Notes under the pieces: model-generated
Databases searched by the model: none
Told to the model about the DNA's origin: nothing
Seen by the model: the letters and a program-made list of their open reading frames with translations, nothing else
Part shown: positions 1 to 7,423 of the stretch, in pieces
How positions within the stretch are numbered: position 1 is the stretch's first letter
How the letters are laid out: every line of letters starts with the position of its first letter
Translations under genes and position numbers: made by a program
Origin: a bacterium
Lineage (GTDB): Bacteria > Bdellovibrionota_C > UBA2361 > RFPC01
Direction: 5' to 3'
Assembly: GCA_030428205.1 (NCBI GenBank)
Contig: JAUIBK010000013.1
Coordinates: forward strand, 1-64,000
DNA length: 64,000 nt

Positions 1-747
1 AAGACAAAAGCTGTACTCCCCGTTCACCTCACTGGTCGCCCAGCAAAGATGGATGACATTCTTGAAATTGGTGAGAAACATCGCATTACTGTCATTGAGG
101 ATGCTGCTCAAGCTATAGGAGCATCGCTCTCAGGAAGACCTGTTGGCTCACTTGGCCGTCTTGGTTGTTTTAGTTTACACCCTCTGAAGGTATTAGCGGC
201 GTGTGGAGATGGTGGAGTCATTACTACGAATGATGACGATCTCAATTCGTATTTGAGAGTTGCTCGGAATCATGGACTCAAAAATAGGGACGAAGTTTCT
301 TTTTGGTCAATTAATTCTCGACTTGATGCGATTCATGCAGCTCAGCTCAATGTTAAGCTTGACGCATTTGAATCTGTCATTGCTCGTAGAGTAGAAATCG
401 CTCGTATCTATCAGAATGCATTCGAAGAGAAGGGGCTCACTGGTGAAGTTACTTGGCCAGTTGATCGAGCGGAAGAGGCTTCGGTGTATCATCTTTTTAT
501 GATCGCTGCGCAAAAGAGAGATGCTCTACAAAACTTTCTCCATGAAAATGGAGTTGAATCTAAAATTCACTATCCTATCCCTATACATCTTCAAGAGGCC
601 GCGGCTTCTCTCGGATATTCACAGGGGGATTTTCCCGTCACTGAAGAATTGGCAAGTCAAATTTTAAGTCTCCCAATTTACCCTGAGCTCGACAACGCTC
701 AGGTGGAAGGAGTCGTCTCGCTCATTTCGAATTTCTACCGTTCATAA
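1..747 (+). CDS. DegT/DnrJ/EryC1/StrS aminotransferase, 5' end cut by window
   Basis: PLP-dependent sugar aminotransferase that would convert a nucleotide-linked keto sugar to an amino sugar. The reading frame is open from base 1, so the N-terminal part lies outside the window; the ATG at 49 is internal, because the preceding codons give family sequence (LPVHLTGRPAKMDDI). The PLP-lysine region reads SLHPLKVLAACGDGG, with the lysine at codon 63 of the visible frame. A second family member lies at 12382-13479. Downstream come a convergent lipoprotein gene and the rest of the glycan island. The family call is firm; the exact sugar is unknown. Confidence 0.9.
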   Translation, partial: KTKAVLPVHLTGRPAKMDDILEIGEKHRITVIEDAAQAIGASLSGRPVGSLGRLGCFSLHPLKVLAACGDGGVITTNDDDLNSYLRVARNHGLKNRDEVSFWSINSRLDAIHAAQLNVKLDAFESVIARRVEIARIYQNAFEEKGLTGEVTWPVDRAEEASVYHLFMIAAQKRDALQNFLHENGVESKIHYPIPIHLQEAAASLGYSQGDFPVTEELASQILSLPIYPELDNAQVEGVVSLISNFYRS

Positions 748-835
748 GCTCTCCGAGAGTAGTCACTTTGAGGATTCCTGGCGGTAGTGAGAGTAGGGCA
801 GGCTTTTCTGATTGCCCATAGTTTCATTACTTGTT

Positions 836-1384
836 CTAGATATCTGTTGAAGTAAGGGGACAACCCTCAGAGATGAGATCTTCACAGAGTGGCATCTTCG
901 AGTTATAGAGAACCCCTCTTATGCAGCCTTCGACGTGTGCTGGAGCAAGGGCCAAGCATGCTTGTGCTTCTTGAGAAATCGCTGCGCACTGAGCGGGGTG
1001 ACAATCAGGAAACTCATTGCAGATATGTTCACACATCGCTTTGAGTTCTCCTTGAGATGGCGGATCCTTAGGATCGAAAGAGGGGAGTCCACCAGTGAGA
1101 GTAACACACCTTACCCATTCACATTGAGGATCTTCAGAGAGCTGCTGAGCTATGTTTCGGCAGCGAGAATCTTGGTTGTCGTTGAAGGGAAGGTCTTCTT
1201 CATATTCTGGAAATGGTTTGCTCCAATCGCATTCCCAAAACCAGTCATCACCTCCGCCAGGTGGTATTGTAGGAGCCAACTGTGCCCATCCTACTTTTGC
1301 TGACTGTATACAGCCCGTAAGCACTGAGGCAAGAAAGATTGGCGTAACAATTATTTTGAGGAGCCTAAAGAGGTGGTGAGGCAT
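836..1384 (-). CDS. Cysteine-rich lipoprotein, unknown function
   Basis: I do not recognise the family. The protein opens with a lipoprotein signal (MPHHLFRLLKIIVTPIFLAS, then lipobox LTGC), so it should be lipid-anchored on the outside of the inner membrane or on the outer membrane. The mature part has 12 further cysteines spaced as in a disulfide-rich fold. The start at 1384 is preferred over the in-frame ATG at 1405 because a GGAG lies about 10 nt upstream and the signal peptide then has normal length. Similar Cys-rich exported proteins sit at 34199-34954 and 49927-50703. Confidence 0.65.
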   Translation of the reverse strand: MPHHLFRLLKIIVTPIFLASVLTGCIQSAKVGWAQLAPTIPPGGGDDWFWECDWSKPFPEYEEDLPFNDNQDSRCRNIAQQLSEDPQCEWVRCVTLTGGLPSFDPKDPPSQGELKAMCEHICNEFPDCHPAQCAAISQEAQACLALAPAHVEGCIRGVLYNSKMPLCEDLISEGCPLTSTDI

Positions 1385-1529
1385 AAGTATTCTTCTCCAA
1401 GACATATTGTCAGTAGAGTTATGATAAAAATTTGTAAATATGTTACATATTAGCTCTGTTGAACATAAGAGCTAGATATGGCACGCGCTTTAGGTCTCTT
1501 GCATGTCGGTTGTTCTCATAGGAGTTTTC

Positions 1530-2819
1530 ATGGTTTATCCTGTATTTCTTGCCCTTGTACTGTCCTTTCTTTGCTTTACTTCACTTGAGGCTGAGGAGCT
1601 GAGGGTCCCGGAGGATTTTTCAACAATTCAAGATGCTATTGATGCGAGTAGTGCTGGGGATACGGTCCTCTTAGCACCAGGAGAATACTTTGAAGCACTC
1701 ACACTCTCTGGCAAGCCCATTACGCTTCGGGGTATAGGCGGGGCTCAGGACACTGTGCTCAATGGTTCACAATTTGAAAGGAGTATTGTGACCATTGTGG
1801 AGGAAGCTTCGGGAGGTGAGGAAACTCATATAGAGGGAATTACGTTCACAGAAGGACAGGGGGAGTTACATGAAGATGAGTTGTTTACGACAGGTGGCGC
1901 CATTCATACTCGTAAGGGAAACCTCACCCTTACTCATTGTCAGTTTCTAGGTAATTCTGCTCAGCTCGGAGGTGCCATAGCTATGCGATATGGGAACGTA
2001 CGAATTATCGATAGTGTCTTTGATGGAAATGTAGCGACACATGGTTTTTTTGATGGAGGTGGAGCCATACACCAAGTATTAGGAATACTTGAAGCCTCTC
2101 ATGCCATTTTTAGTAATAATATGGCTCTCAATGGCGGGGCCCTCTTTCTTAACGCAGTACCAGGCACAGATGTTATTTATAATTCACTCTTTTTCCGTAA
2201 TAGAGCGACTGTGAATGGCGGTGGGCTTGTTATCACTTCTGGCAATATTGAGCTCGTCAATACAACCTTTGTTCAAAATCAGGCTTACGAGGAGTTCAGT
2301 ACTTCAGGAGGAGCAATGAGGTTGGCACATGGAAGTAGTGTGTTTTTAGCTAATACTATAGTTTGGGATAACACTCCAAATGGTGTTGTTGTGAGTCCTC
2401 AAGTAGAGGCAGTTGAGGTGAGCTATTCAAACACTCAAGATACTCTTTGGGATGGAGAGGGAAACATGAGTGTAGACCCGATGTTTCTAGAAACCGATCA
2501 GAGCGATTTTCGTCTGAGCGATGGATCGCCGTGTGTGAACGGAGGGAGCGACATTCTCTTACCACAAGAAATTGTGCTTGATCTCAATGGAGAACCTCGT
2601 CGTGTTGGTGTGGCAATTGACATGGGAGCGTATGAACAACAAGTCACATCAGCTTGCTCAGGGGATGTTGATCACGATGGTGTTGTAGGATTTTCTGATC
2701 TTGTAGCTGTTCTTTCGGAGTGGGGTTTGTGTACGGGATGTAGCGAAGACGTCGATGGAGATGGGCTTGTGGGGTTTAGTGACTTAATTGTTGTTTCTAG
2801 CGGGTGGGGCGTCTGCTAA
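1530..2819 (+). CDS. Secreted right-handed beta-helix protein with C-terminal dockerin-like repeats
   Basis: The N-terminus MVYPVFLALVLSFLCFTSLEA is a signal peptide. It is followed by a NosD/pectate-lyase-like beta-helix (STIQDAIDAS, then repeated GGAI/GGAL turns), found in polysaccharide-binding or -degrading proteins. Residues about 375-429 hold two EF-type calcium loops (DVDHDGVVGFSDL and DVDGDGLVGFSDL), each followed by a WG-C motif. This cysteine-framed dockerin-like tail is typical of Planctomycetota. The start at 1530 is preferred over the ATG at 1503 because AGGAG lies 5 nt upstream of it. The substrate is unknown. Confidence 0.85.
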   Translation: MVYPVFLALVLSFLCFTSLEAEELRVPEDFSTIQDAIDASSAGDTVLLAPGEYFEALTLSGKPITLRGIGGAQDTVLNGSQFERSIVTIVEEASGGEETHIEGITFTEGQGELHEDELFTTGGAIHTRKGNLTLTHCQFLGNSAQLGGAIAMRYGNVRIIDSVFDGNVATHGFFDGGGAIHQVLGILEASHAIFSNNMALNGGALFLNAVPGTDVIYNSLFFRNRATVNGGGLVITSGNIELVNTTFVQNQAYEEFSTSGGAMRLAHGSSVFLANTIVWDNTPNGVVVSPQVEAVEVSYSNTQDTLWDGEGNMSVDPMFLETDQSDFRLSDGSPCVNGGSDILLPQEIVLDLNGEPRRVGVAIDMGAYEQQVTSACSGDVDHDGVVGFSDLVAVLSEWGLCTGCSEDVDGDGLVGFSDLIVVSSGWGVC

Positions 2820-2853
2820 TAAGCCCAGTAATATAAGTGAGTTAAAAAAATAT

Positions 2854-2882
2854 TTGACAACATTGAGGGTTTTTGATATTCT
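2854..2882 (+). promoter_or_regulatory. Near-consensus sigma-70 promoter with no ORF behind it
   Basis: TTGACA (2854-2859), exactly 17 nt, then TATTCT (2877-2882). The -35 is perfect and the -10 matches TATAAT at 4 of 6 positions. No coding sequence follows before the terminator at 2935-2958, so the promoter appears to serve a short untranslated transcript. Confidence 0.6.
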
Positions 2883-2888
2883 AGATTT

Positions 2889-2958
2889 ATAGTTAGTCAA
2901 GTTAACTAACTTTATTATAACTTATCTTATAAGCAGCGGGTAATACTCCGCTTTTTTT
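2889..2958 (+). ncRNA. Candidate small RNA, about 70 nt
   Basis: The interval between the promoter at 2854-2882 and the intrinsic terminator contains no ORF but has structure: an inverted repeat AGTTAGT...ACTAACT (2891-2911), a small CTTAT/ATAAG hairpin, and the GC-rich terminator stem. The start is set about 7 nt after the -10 box and the end in the T-tract. It lies downstream of the convergent beta-helix gene and upstream of the 3' end of the Cas4-like fragment. No known RNA family was recognised. Confidence 0.45.
2935..2958 (+). terminator. Intrinsic terminator
   Basis: Stem AGCGG (2935-2939) with CCGCT (2948-2952), extended by one G-U pair, a short AT-rich loop and a run of seven T. It would end the candidate small RNA and could also stop read-through from the beta-helix gene. 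Confidence 0.7.
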
Positions 2959-3188
2959 GTGCCTAAAATCTGGCCAAATTCCCCTGATTGTCCTTTTTTT
3001 GTATTTCTTGCGATTTGACGCTCTAACAACCTGAAATCATACCTTATCTTCTTCTCTGATTTAATGATATCGATAGGTTATCAAAGTCGTTCGTTTTGAT
3101 TGTGAGAACAGCAAAGAATGCCGTGAGGAGTGGATGTGATCGAAATATCGCCACTTTGTCTCTGTGTTGCCCCAACTGTGACTTTGGT

Positions 3189-3809
3189 TCAGGCGCCACT
3201 TCCGATCTTAATCGGTTGCTCAAGATCTGCGCGAGCATCACAACTCTGTCGAGCAGTGCATTTACTACACTTTCTTGGATGGGGATCAGGGATTGCTATC
3301 GACTCATTGGAGAGGATTGCCTGCATTTCATCTATGATTTTTTGTAACCACTCCTGTCGTGTCTCAGTATTCATGATTTTCACGCGACGACAATTTTTTC
3401 CGAGAATGAGATATCCATATGGAGGCTTTTTCCCTTCGAACTCTTCGATGAGCCTCATGTACACAAGAAGCTGCGCTACATGACGGTCTCGAATTTTCTT
3501 TGAAAGAGGCTTTCGCTCAACGGGAATAAAATAATTATCTTCAACAACAATTGCATCGGGTCTGCCAGCAAGCCGTTGCATCTCTGAGACGAGATTTTTT
3601 GCGCCGCCTTCTGCAACATCATCGATTGTATGCATTTTTGATGATTTATTTACTCCAGTCTCTTCTTTGAGACGGCTTGCCATAAGACTGACTGCATCAA
3701 GTACGATAATGGCCGACACAACGAGGACAGCAAGCAGGATTAACTGTGTGTCGAGCTGTACGAGCTGTCCGAGAAGGCGAATAAATTCTTCTTGTAGATA
3801 TTCTTTCAT
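3189..3809 (-). CDS. Cas4/RecB-like PD-(D/E)XK nuclease, C-terminal part of a split gene
   Basis: A transmembrane stretch (LILLAVLVVSAIIVLDAVSL) is followed by the catalytic core of a Cas4-type nuclease: GRPDAIVVEDN (metal-binding Asp), PVERKP (E-x-K), QLLVYMRL (Q-x-x-x-Y), and the Fe-S cysteines CSKCTARQSC. The missing first Cys and the His motif are in the fragment at 3962-4228. The two are separated by a 152-bp repeat whose removal restores one frame. The ATG at 3809 is chosen because everything upstream in this frame is repeat sequence; a GGAG inside the repeat could act as its ribosome binding site. There are no cas genes nearby. It may be a pseudogene or a two-chain protein. Confidence 0.6.
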   Translation of the reverse strand: MKEYLQEEFIRLLGQLVQLDTQLILLAVLVVSAIIVLDAVSLMASRLKEETGVNKSSKMHTIDDVAEGGAKNLVSEMQRLAGRPDAIVVEDNYFIPVERKPLSKKIRDRHVAQLLVYMRLIEEFEGKKPPYGYLILGKNCRRVKIMNTETRQEWLQKIIDEMQAILSNESIAIPDPHPRKCSKCTARQSCDARADLEQPIKIGSGA

Positions 3810-3813
3810 CGTA

Positions 3814-3965
3814 CTACTGCTCCGACCAAAAAGTTTTTTCACCGGAAGGGAAGGAGCGCGTTTTTGTCGAACAGCGAAAACCTCCGGGGGAACAATAGTG
3901 CTGGCTCGTCCTATGACCAGAACGGGTTTGTACAAAGTGAATAAACTTGTTGGTCATAGAACTAG
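3814..3965 (+). repeat. Family A repeat, shortened copy, inside the Cas4-like gene
   Basis: This 152-bp degenerate copy matches the two ends of the element at 23275-23496: the left CTAnTGnTCCGAC hairpin arm with the CGAA/GCGAAAA region, and the right hairpin CTATGACC...GGTCATAG ending in CTAG. The central core is deleted. The stop codon of the upstream nuclease fragment is the TAG of the terminal CTAG. Confidence 0.75.
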
Positions 3966-4228
3966 CTCCCCATTAAGTTCAGCGCTACGAGAAGCGAAGC
4001 GAGAATGACTAGGAGCACAATGATGCGTACACCGCGGCTGAGATAGAATGACTCATCGACTGTTTCAGCCCACTCTTTGTGGAGCTTCTCCCCTGTGGAG
4101 GAGCGTTCGGTTCTTTTCTGCTTAACTCGATCTACCTGGGTTAGACGCCAAGCCTCTGGGCACACTACATACGCGCCAATTTCACCGGCTGAAAGTATGT
4201 ATTTTCCTTCTGCAGTACGACGTGCCAT
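3962..4228 (-). CDS. Cas4/RecB-like nuclease, N-terminal part of a split gene
   Basis: The 88-residue product carries the N-terminal Fe-S cysteine region ([12 protein letters not shown]), the conserved His motif ([11 protein letters not shown]) and a C-terminal transmembrane segment ([19 protein letters not shown]). It ends at a TAG contributed by the inserted repeat. With the repeat removed the frame runs LNLMGST-MKEYL into the fragment at 3189-3809, giving a complete membrane-anchored Cas4-like nuclease. Alone it lacks all acidic catalytic residues. Confidence 0.6.
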   Translation of the reverse strand: MARRTAEGKYILSAGEIGAYVVCPEAWRLTQVDRVKQKRTERSSTGEKLHKEWAETVDESFYLSRGVRIIVLLVILASLLVALNLMGS

Positions 4229-4376
4229 TGAAAAAGAACCTCAAATTGTGGAGTTGGATGACAGTGACTCTCTCTCCCGCTCCCTTCAGTCCTTGTTATG
4301 AGCTATTGTAGGTACATGTTTCACTATCTCAGTGGATAGAGAAAGGGGCTGTGTGTGTCTCAGTAATGTATTGATA

Positions 4377-4886
4377 TTACTGTTTTTTAGGTAGATTTCG
4401 AAACCTTTCAAGCATGTCCTTGAAGCGTTCTATCCAATCTTGATTGATTTCAGGTGGCTTGCCCCACCCTTGGAGGATAAGTGGCCCATCGTGGGTAGAT
4501 CGAAGGTCGGGGGAGCCTACAAAATCAGCATATCTTGATTCAGCATTTGGCACGTGAGCTGTCTCAATTCTATATTGTGCCTCTGGAGCCTGCTCGTTCG
4601 TGAGCCTCCAGAAGGCATACCTGCCACAAGCTGAGAAAAAACAGCATGTTAGCAGGATGTCATGCTCCCCTTTGTCTCTCTTTACCTCAAGCTCGAAGTC
4701 TTCTCCATCCTCAAGCAGAAAATACGTCTCAAAGGTTTCTTGCCAGTTTCTCTTTGCTCTATAAGCGGAGAGCTCATCTGAGTACCGCCCCTCAAGGGTG
4801 ATCCTCTCAGGGTCATAGCAGACATCTGGCTGTACAGCTGTTGAAAAGGGAAGATCGGTAGAATCTTTGCGTTCCTGAAACATCAC
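4377..4886 (-). CDS. Hypothetical protein, 169 aa
   Basis: No family recognised. The product is soluble, acidic and rich in aromatic residues, without signal peptide or membrane segment. The middle has two adjacent cysteines (LLTCCFFSACGRYAFW) that look like a buried beta-strand region. It stands alone, in the same direction as the Cas4-like fragments, with about 150 nt between them. Confidence 0.6.
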   Translation of the reverse strand: MMFQERKDSTDLPFSTAVQPDVCYDPERITLEGRYSDELSAYRAKRNWQETFETYFLLEDGEDFELEVKRDKGEHDILLTCCFFSACGRYAFWRLTNEQAPEAQYRIETAHVPNAESRYADFVGSPDLRSTHDGPLILQGWGKPPEINQDWIERFKDMLERFRNLPKKQ

Positions 4887-5448
4887 ACACTCGTAGTAGC
4901 TTATTTATTCACATTTACCCCAAATACTGATACAGCCCGAAGAATCTGGGGGCATTTCACACTCTTGTCTCTTAATATGTATCGACGCTGCCTGAGAAAT
5001 TCTTAACCCGGATCCTTACTGGGTCAAACGACATGTCCCTCTTCACCGAACTATAAATGAATAGTAATCTCTTATCCTTATCCCTCCCCCTGAACATGAA
5101 CGTAAACTTGAATGAACTAAGCATAGCCTCCTCTCTACGTCTGCCGATAGATAGCTCTCTCTAGGCAGGTTCTGTGAGCTGCAAGTTGCCAGGGTGGTGT
5201 TTCTTTTCACGTGCAAGTTCACGTTCAAGGAAAACTGGGGAGGTGGAAATAAAAGACTTGGCGGGAGAGAAAAGAGGGGGGCCAGGCATGGTAAAACTGT
5301 TGAGATTTATGCTATATACGGTGGATTAGTCGAGCATAAACAAGGCGTTTGAACGCCGATGTCTTAGAAGATGCAGAGGGGATTTTCCGACTAAACTTAC
5401 TTGTTCCCCAGCATCAGTTACTTACTTGCATACCTAAGGAAGAATATT
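4887..5448. other. Non-coding gap of about 560 nt
   Basis: No credible gene was found; the one short minus-strand ORF lacks coding character. The only clear structure is a small perfect hairpin GGCGTT-TG-AACGCC at 5344-5357, about 90 nt before the RGG-protein gene, presumably in its leader. Confidence 0.5.
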
Positions 5449-6231
5449 ATGAGAGGTGGTGGATACCGAGGAGGTCGCGGCGACGGTGGCGGCCGAGATG
5501 GTGGTGGTCGTGGCCGAGGCCGTGGACGCGGAAGAGGTGGAAATAACAACCGAGGCCGTGGTGGTCGTGGAAGAGGCGGTAATAACAACCGAGGCCGCTA
5601 TGGACGTGGTGGTGGAGGTCGTGGAAGGCGGCGCCATAACCATGGAGCTGAAAGTGGTAACCAACGTGAACGCATTCAGGTAGAAAGTGGAAATCTTGTT
5701 CTTGTTGATCAGTTCATGCTGGCCAACCCACAACTCCTTGATAAAGTGAGAGAACTGCTCGATGCAGAGCCTGAAGAAAAAAACAGCTTAATTGAGTATT
5801 ACGGCGGAACAGTCGTAGATCTTGCTCCTGCAACGTATCGTATCGCTCGCGATCCATATGCGTTTACCATTGTTATTCACCCAGATGGTGAGTCCATTGA
5901 GTCTGCTGAAGTCTCAGAAAAAGCTACTCAAAGCGCTGGTCGTGTCTTTATTGATACACGATGTATTGCGATGGTCGACAGAGAGCTCCTTGATGACGTT
6001 GATCTTCTTGAGAAGTATCAAGAGCTTTGGTTTAGCGATAAAGACAAGGCTTGTCGTGATCTTCTCCGCGACAACGGTGGGGCTGTTCGTTACGGCTTCC
6101 AACGTTACGGCGATGAGCTGGGTGTTTATTCTGTGCCTGACCAGGATATCGTTGCACTTTGGCCAGATGTTGCTGAAGAACAACCTGACTTGCCTCAGGA
6201 AAGTGGAGAAACTGCTTCGCCAGCTGCGTAA
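5449..6231 (+). CDS. RGG-box protein with a C-terminal globular domain
   Basis: Residues 1 to about 64 are almost only Gly, Arg and Asn (MRGGGYRGGRGDGGG, then two GGNNNRGRG-type units encoded by near-identical DNA repeats). This resembles RNA-binding or condensate-forming RGG domains. From about residue 67 an ordinary soluble domain follows (VLVDQFMLANPQLLDKV ... FIDTRCIAMVD ... GVYSVPDQDIVALWPD) that I do not recognise. An acidic tail ends the protein. The start at 5449 is preferred over upstream in-frame codons because AAGGAAGA lies just ahead of it. RNA binding is an inference from composition. Confidence 0.75.
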   Translation: MRGGGYRGGRGDGGGRDGGGRGRGRGRGRGGNNNRGRGGRGRGGNNNRGRYGRGGGGRGRRRHNHGAESGNQRERIQVESGNLVLVDQFMLANPQLLDKVRELLDAEPEEKNSLIEYYGGTVVDLAPATYRIARDPYAFTIVIHPDGESIESAEVSEKATQSAGRVFIDTRCIAMVDRELLDDVDLLEKYQELWFSDKDKACRDLLRDNGGAVRYGFQRYGDELGVYSVPDQDIVALWPDVAEEQPDLPQESGETASPAA

Positions 6232-6502
6232 GCTGTGCTCATCGGTAGTTGTTTTCGTTGCTTTTCGAGTGCACTCCCGAGGTATGAAGCTTTGCTCTCT
6301 GCTTTCGTGTACCTCGGCTTCGACTCTGTTTTTGTCGAAGTCGAGGGTATAGAGCATGAATCCCGGTAAATCACCTTCTTTTTTTTACCGCTCGTATTCC
6401 ACTACGTATTTCCTTGATTTTTAGCGTCCTCAACATGGGATGTGCCTCGTTTATGCGCCATTCACTCACCTTTGCCCATAATACAGAGTAGGTGGGACAT
6501 AA

Positions 6503-7405
6503 TTGCTGGGTAATACGATGACTGCGCACAAAAAAGGGCAAGCCTTTTGCGAGCTATCCCAAGCTCGATCGTACTCTCCCGCGGCTGTAGCTGCGGTTAC
6601 TTCCATCGAAACTCGAGCTGATACTCTTCGTGAAAGGTATATCCGAGCTCTGATTGCCCATTTTAAGTTAAGAGGGCTTCCAACACTCTCTCATCACAAC
6701 GGCGTACGTGAAGGAGATCCGCTCCTTACCCATGGAGATCGATCATCTAAGCGATATACACGCGCAATGCTCACCAGTGGGTATGAACTGATTCTCTATG
6801 AGGGATCTGAGAGAGAGCGATATACACTTGTTCTTATTGGTCCCGATGGAAATGTAAAAGAGTCGCCGCTGTATACATCAGCTCAGTTAACAGAGATAGT
6901 GCGTGACCATATCGAAATCGCTGGTTGTCGCTTAGAAAAGATTAATGCATTTACGAAGCGTATCTATGCGCTGGATGATACTGGTTTACGACAAGCGTAT
7001 ATGGAGTTACAGCGAGAAGATTATGATTCTGCTGATATGCTTGACAGAGTATTGTCAACGGCAGCTATTGCAGCGCGTAAATCTCATCAGGATTTTATCG
7101 CACTCAAGAAGGAGATTCTTCACCGTCGAATAAAGGAGCGGTTTTTCTCGGCTCTCTCACGGTTGTTTGCTGAGGATAAGACGGCACTTTCGCGGTTGTA
7201 TCGAACAAGGAAACAAGAAGAGTTGCGGCGCGCTCGTACCGCGTCATGGCGGAGTATTGGGAAAACACTTTCCGGTTTCTTCGCTTTGCGGTGGGGGCTT
7301 TCAGAGTTTGAACGAGCTTTTGAAGAATACCTCCTCTCTTATGGGGAGCATGCAGATCGTGCGAGAGCTGAGCTTTACTGTGAAATGGTAGATCGCCTTT
7401 CCTGA
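6503..7405 (+). CDS. Hypothetical helical protein, 300 aa
   Basis: No family recognised. The sequence is soluble, basic and mostly helical. A central strand-like part (YELILYEGSERERYTLVLIGPDG) is followed by long Arg/Lys-rich helices. The start is uncertain: a TTG at 6503 has an AGGTGGG about 7 nt upstream, while the first ATG (6518) has no clear ribosome binding site. It converges on argS with only 18 nt between the stops. Confidence 0.65.
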   Translation: MLGNTMTAHKKGQAFCELSQARSYSPAAVAAVTSIETRADTLRERYIRALIAHFKLRGLPTLSHHNGVREGDPLLTHGDRSSKRYTRAMLTSGYELILYEGSERERYTLVLIGPDGNVKESPLYTSAQLTEIVRDHIEIAGCRLEKINAFTKRIYALDDTGLRQAYMELQREDYDSADMLDRVLSTAAIAARKSHQDFIALKKEILHRRIKERFFSALSRLFAEDKTALSRLYRTRKQEELRRARTASWRSIGKTLSGFFALRWGLSEFERAFEEYLLSYGEHADRARAELYCEMVDRLS

Positions 7406-7423
7406 TGGCTCTCTACCGAAGAA

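Noticed and set aside
2650..2819. Dockerin-like repeats taken as evidence of a cellulosome.
   Set aside because: No cohesin or scaffoldin is present, and this dockerin type is common in secreted proteins of bacteria without cellulosomes.
2933..2951. GCAGCGGGTAATACTCCGC looks like the 16S rRNA 530-loop region.
   Set aside because: Similarity is about 15 nt only, no other rRNA sequence is nearby, and the segment is explained as the stem of an intrinsic terminator.
3044..3241. Minus-strand ORF of 65 codons overlapping the Cas4-like C-terminal fragment.
   Set aside because: It lacks domain features and overlaps a well-supported coding frame; taken as chance.
5434..5733. Long open frames in other frames and on the opposite strand of the RGG segment.
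   Set aside because: They are low-complexity by-products of Gly/Arg codons (runs of T/S or V/E) and lack ribosome binding sites.
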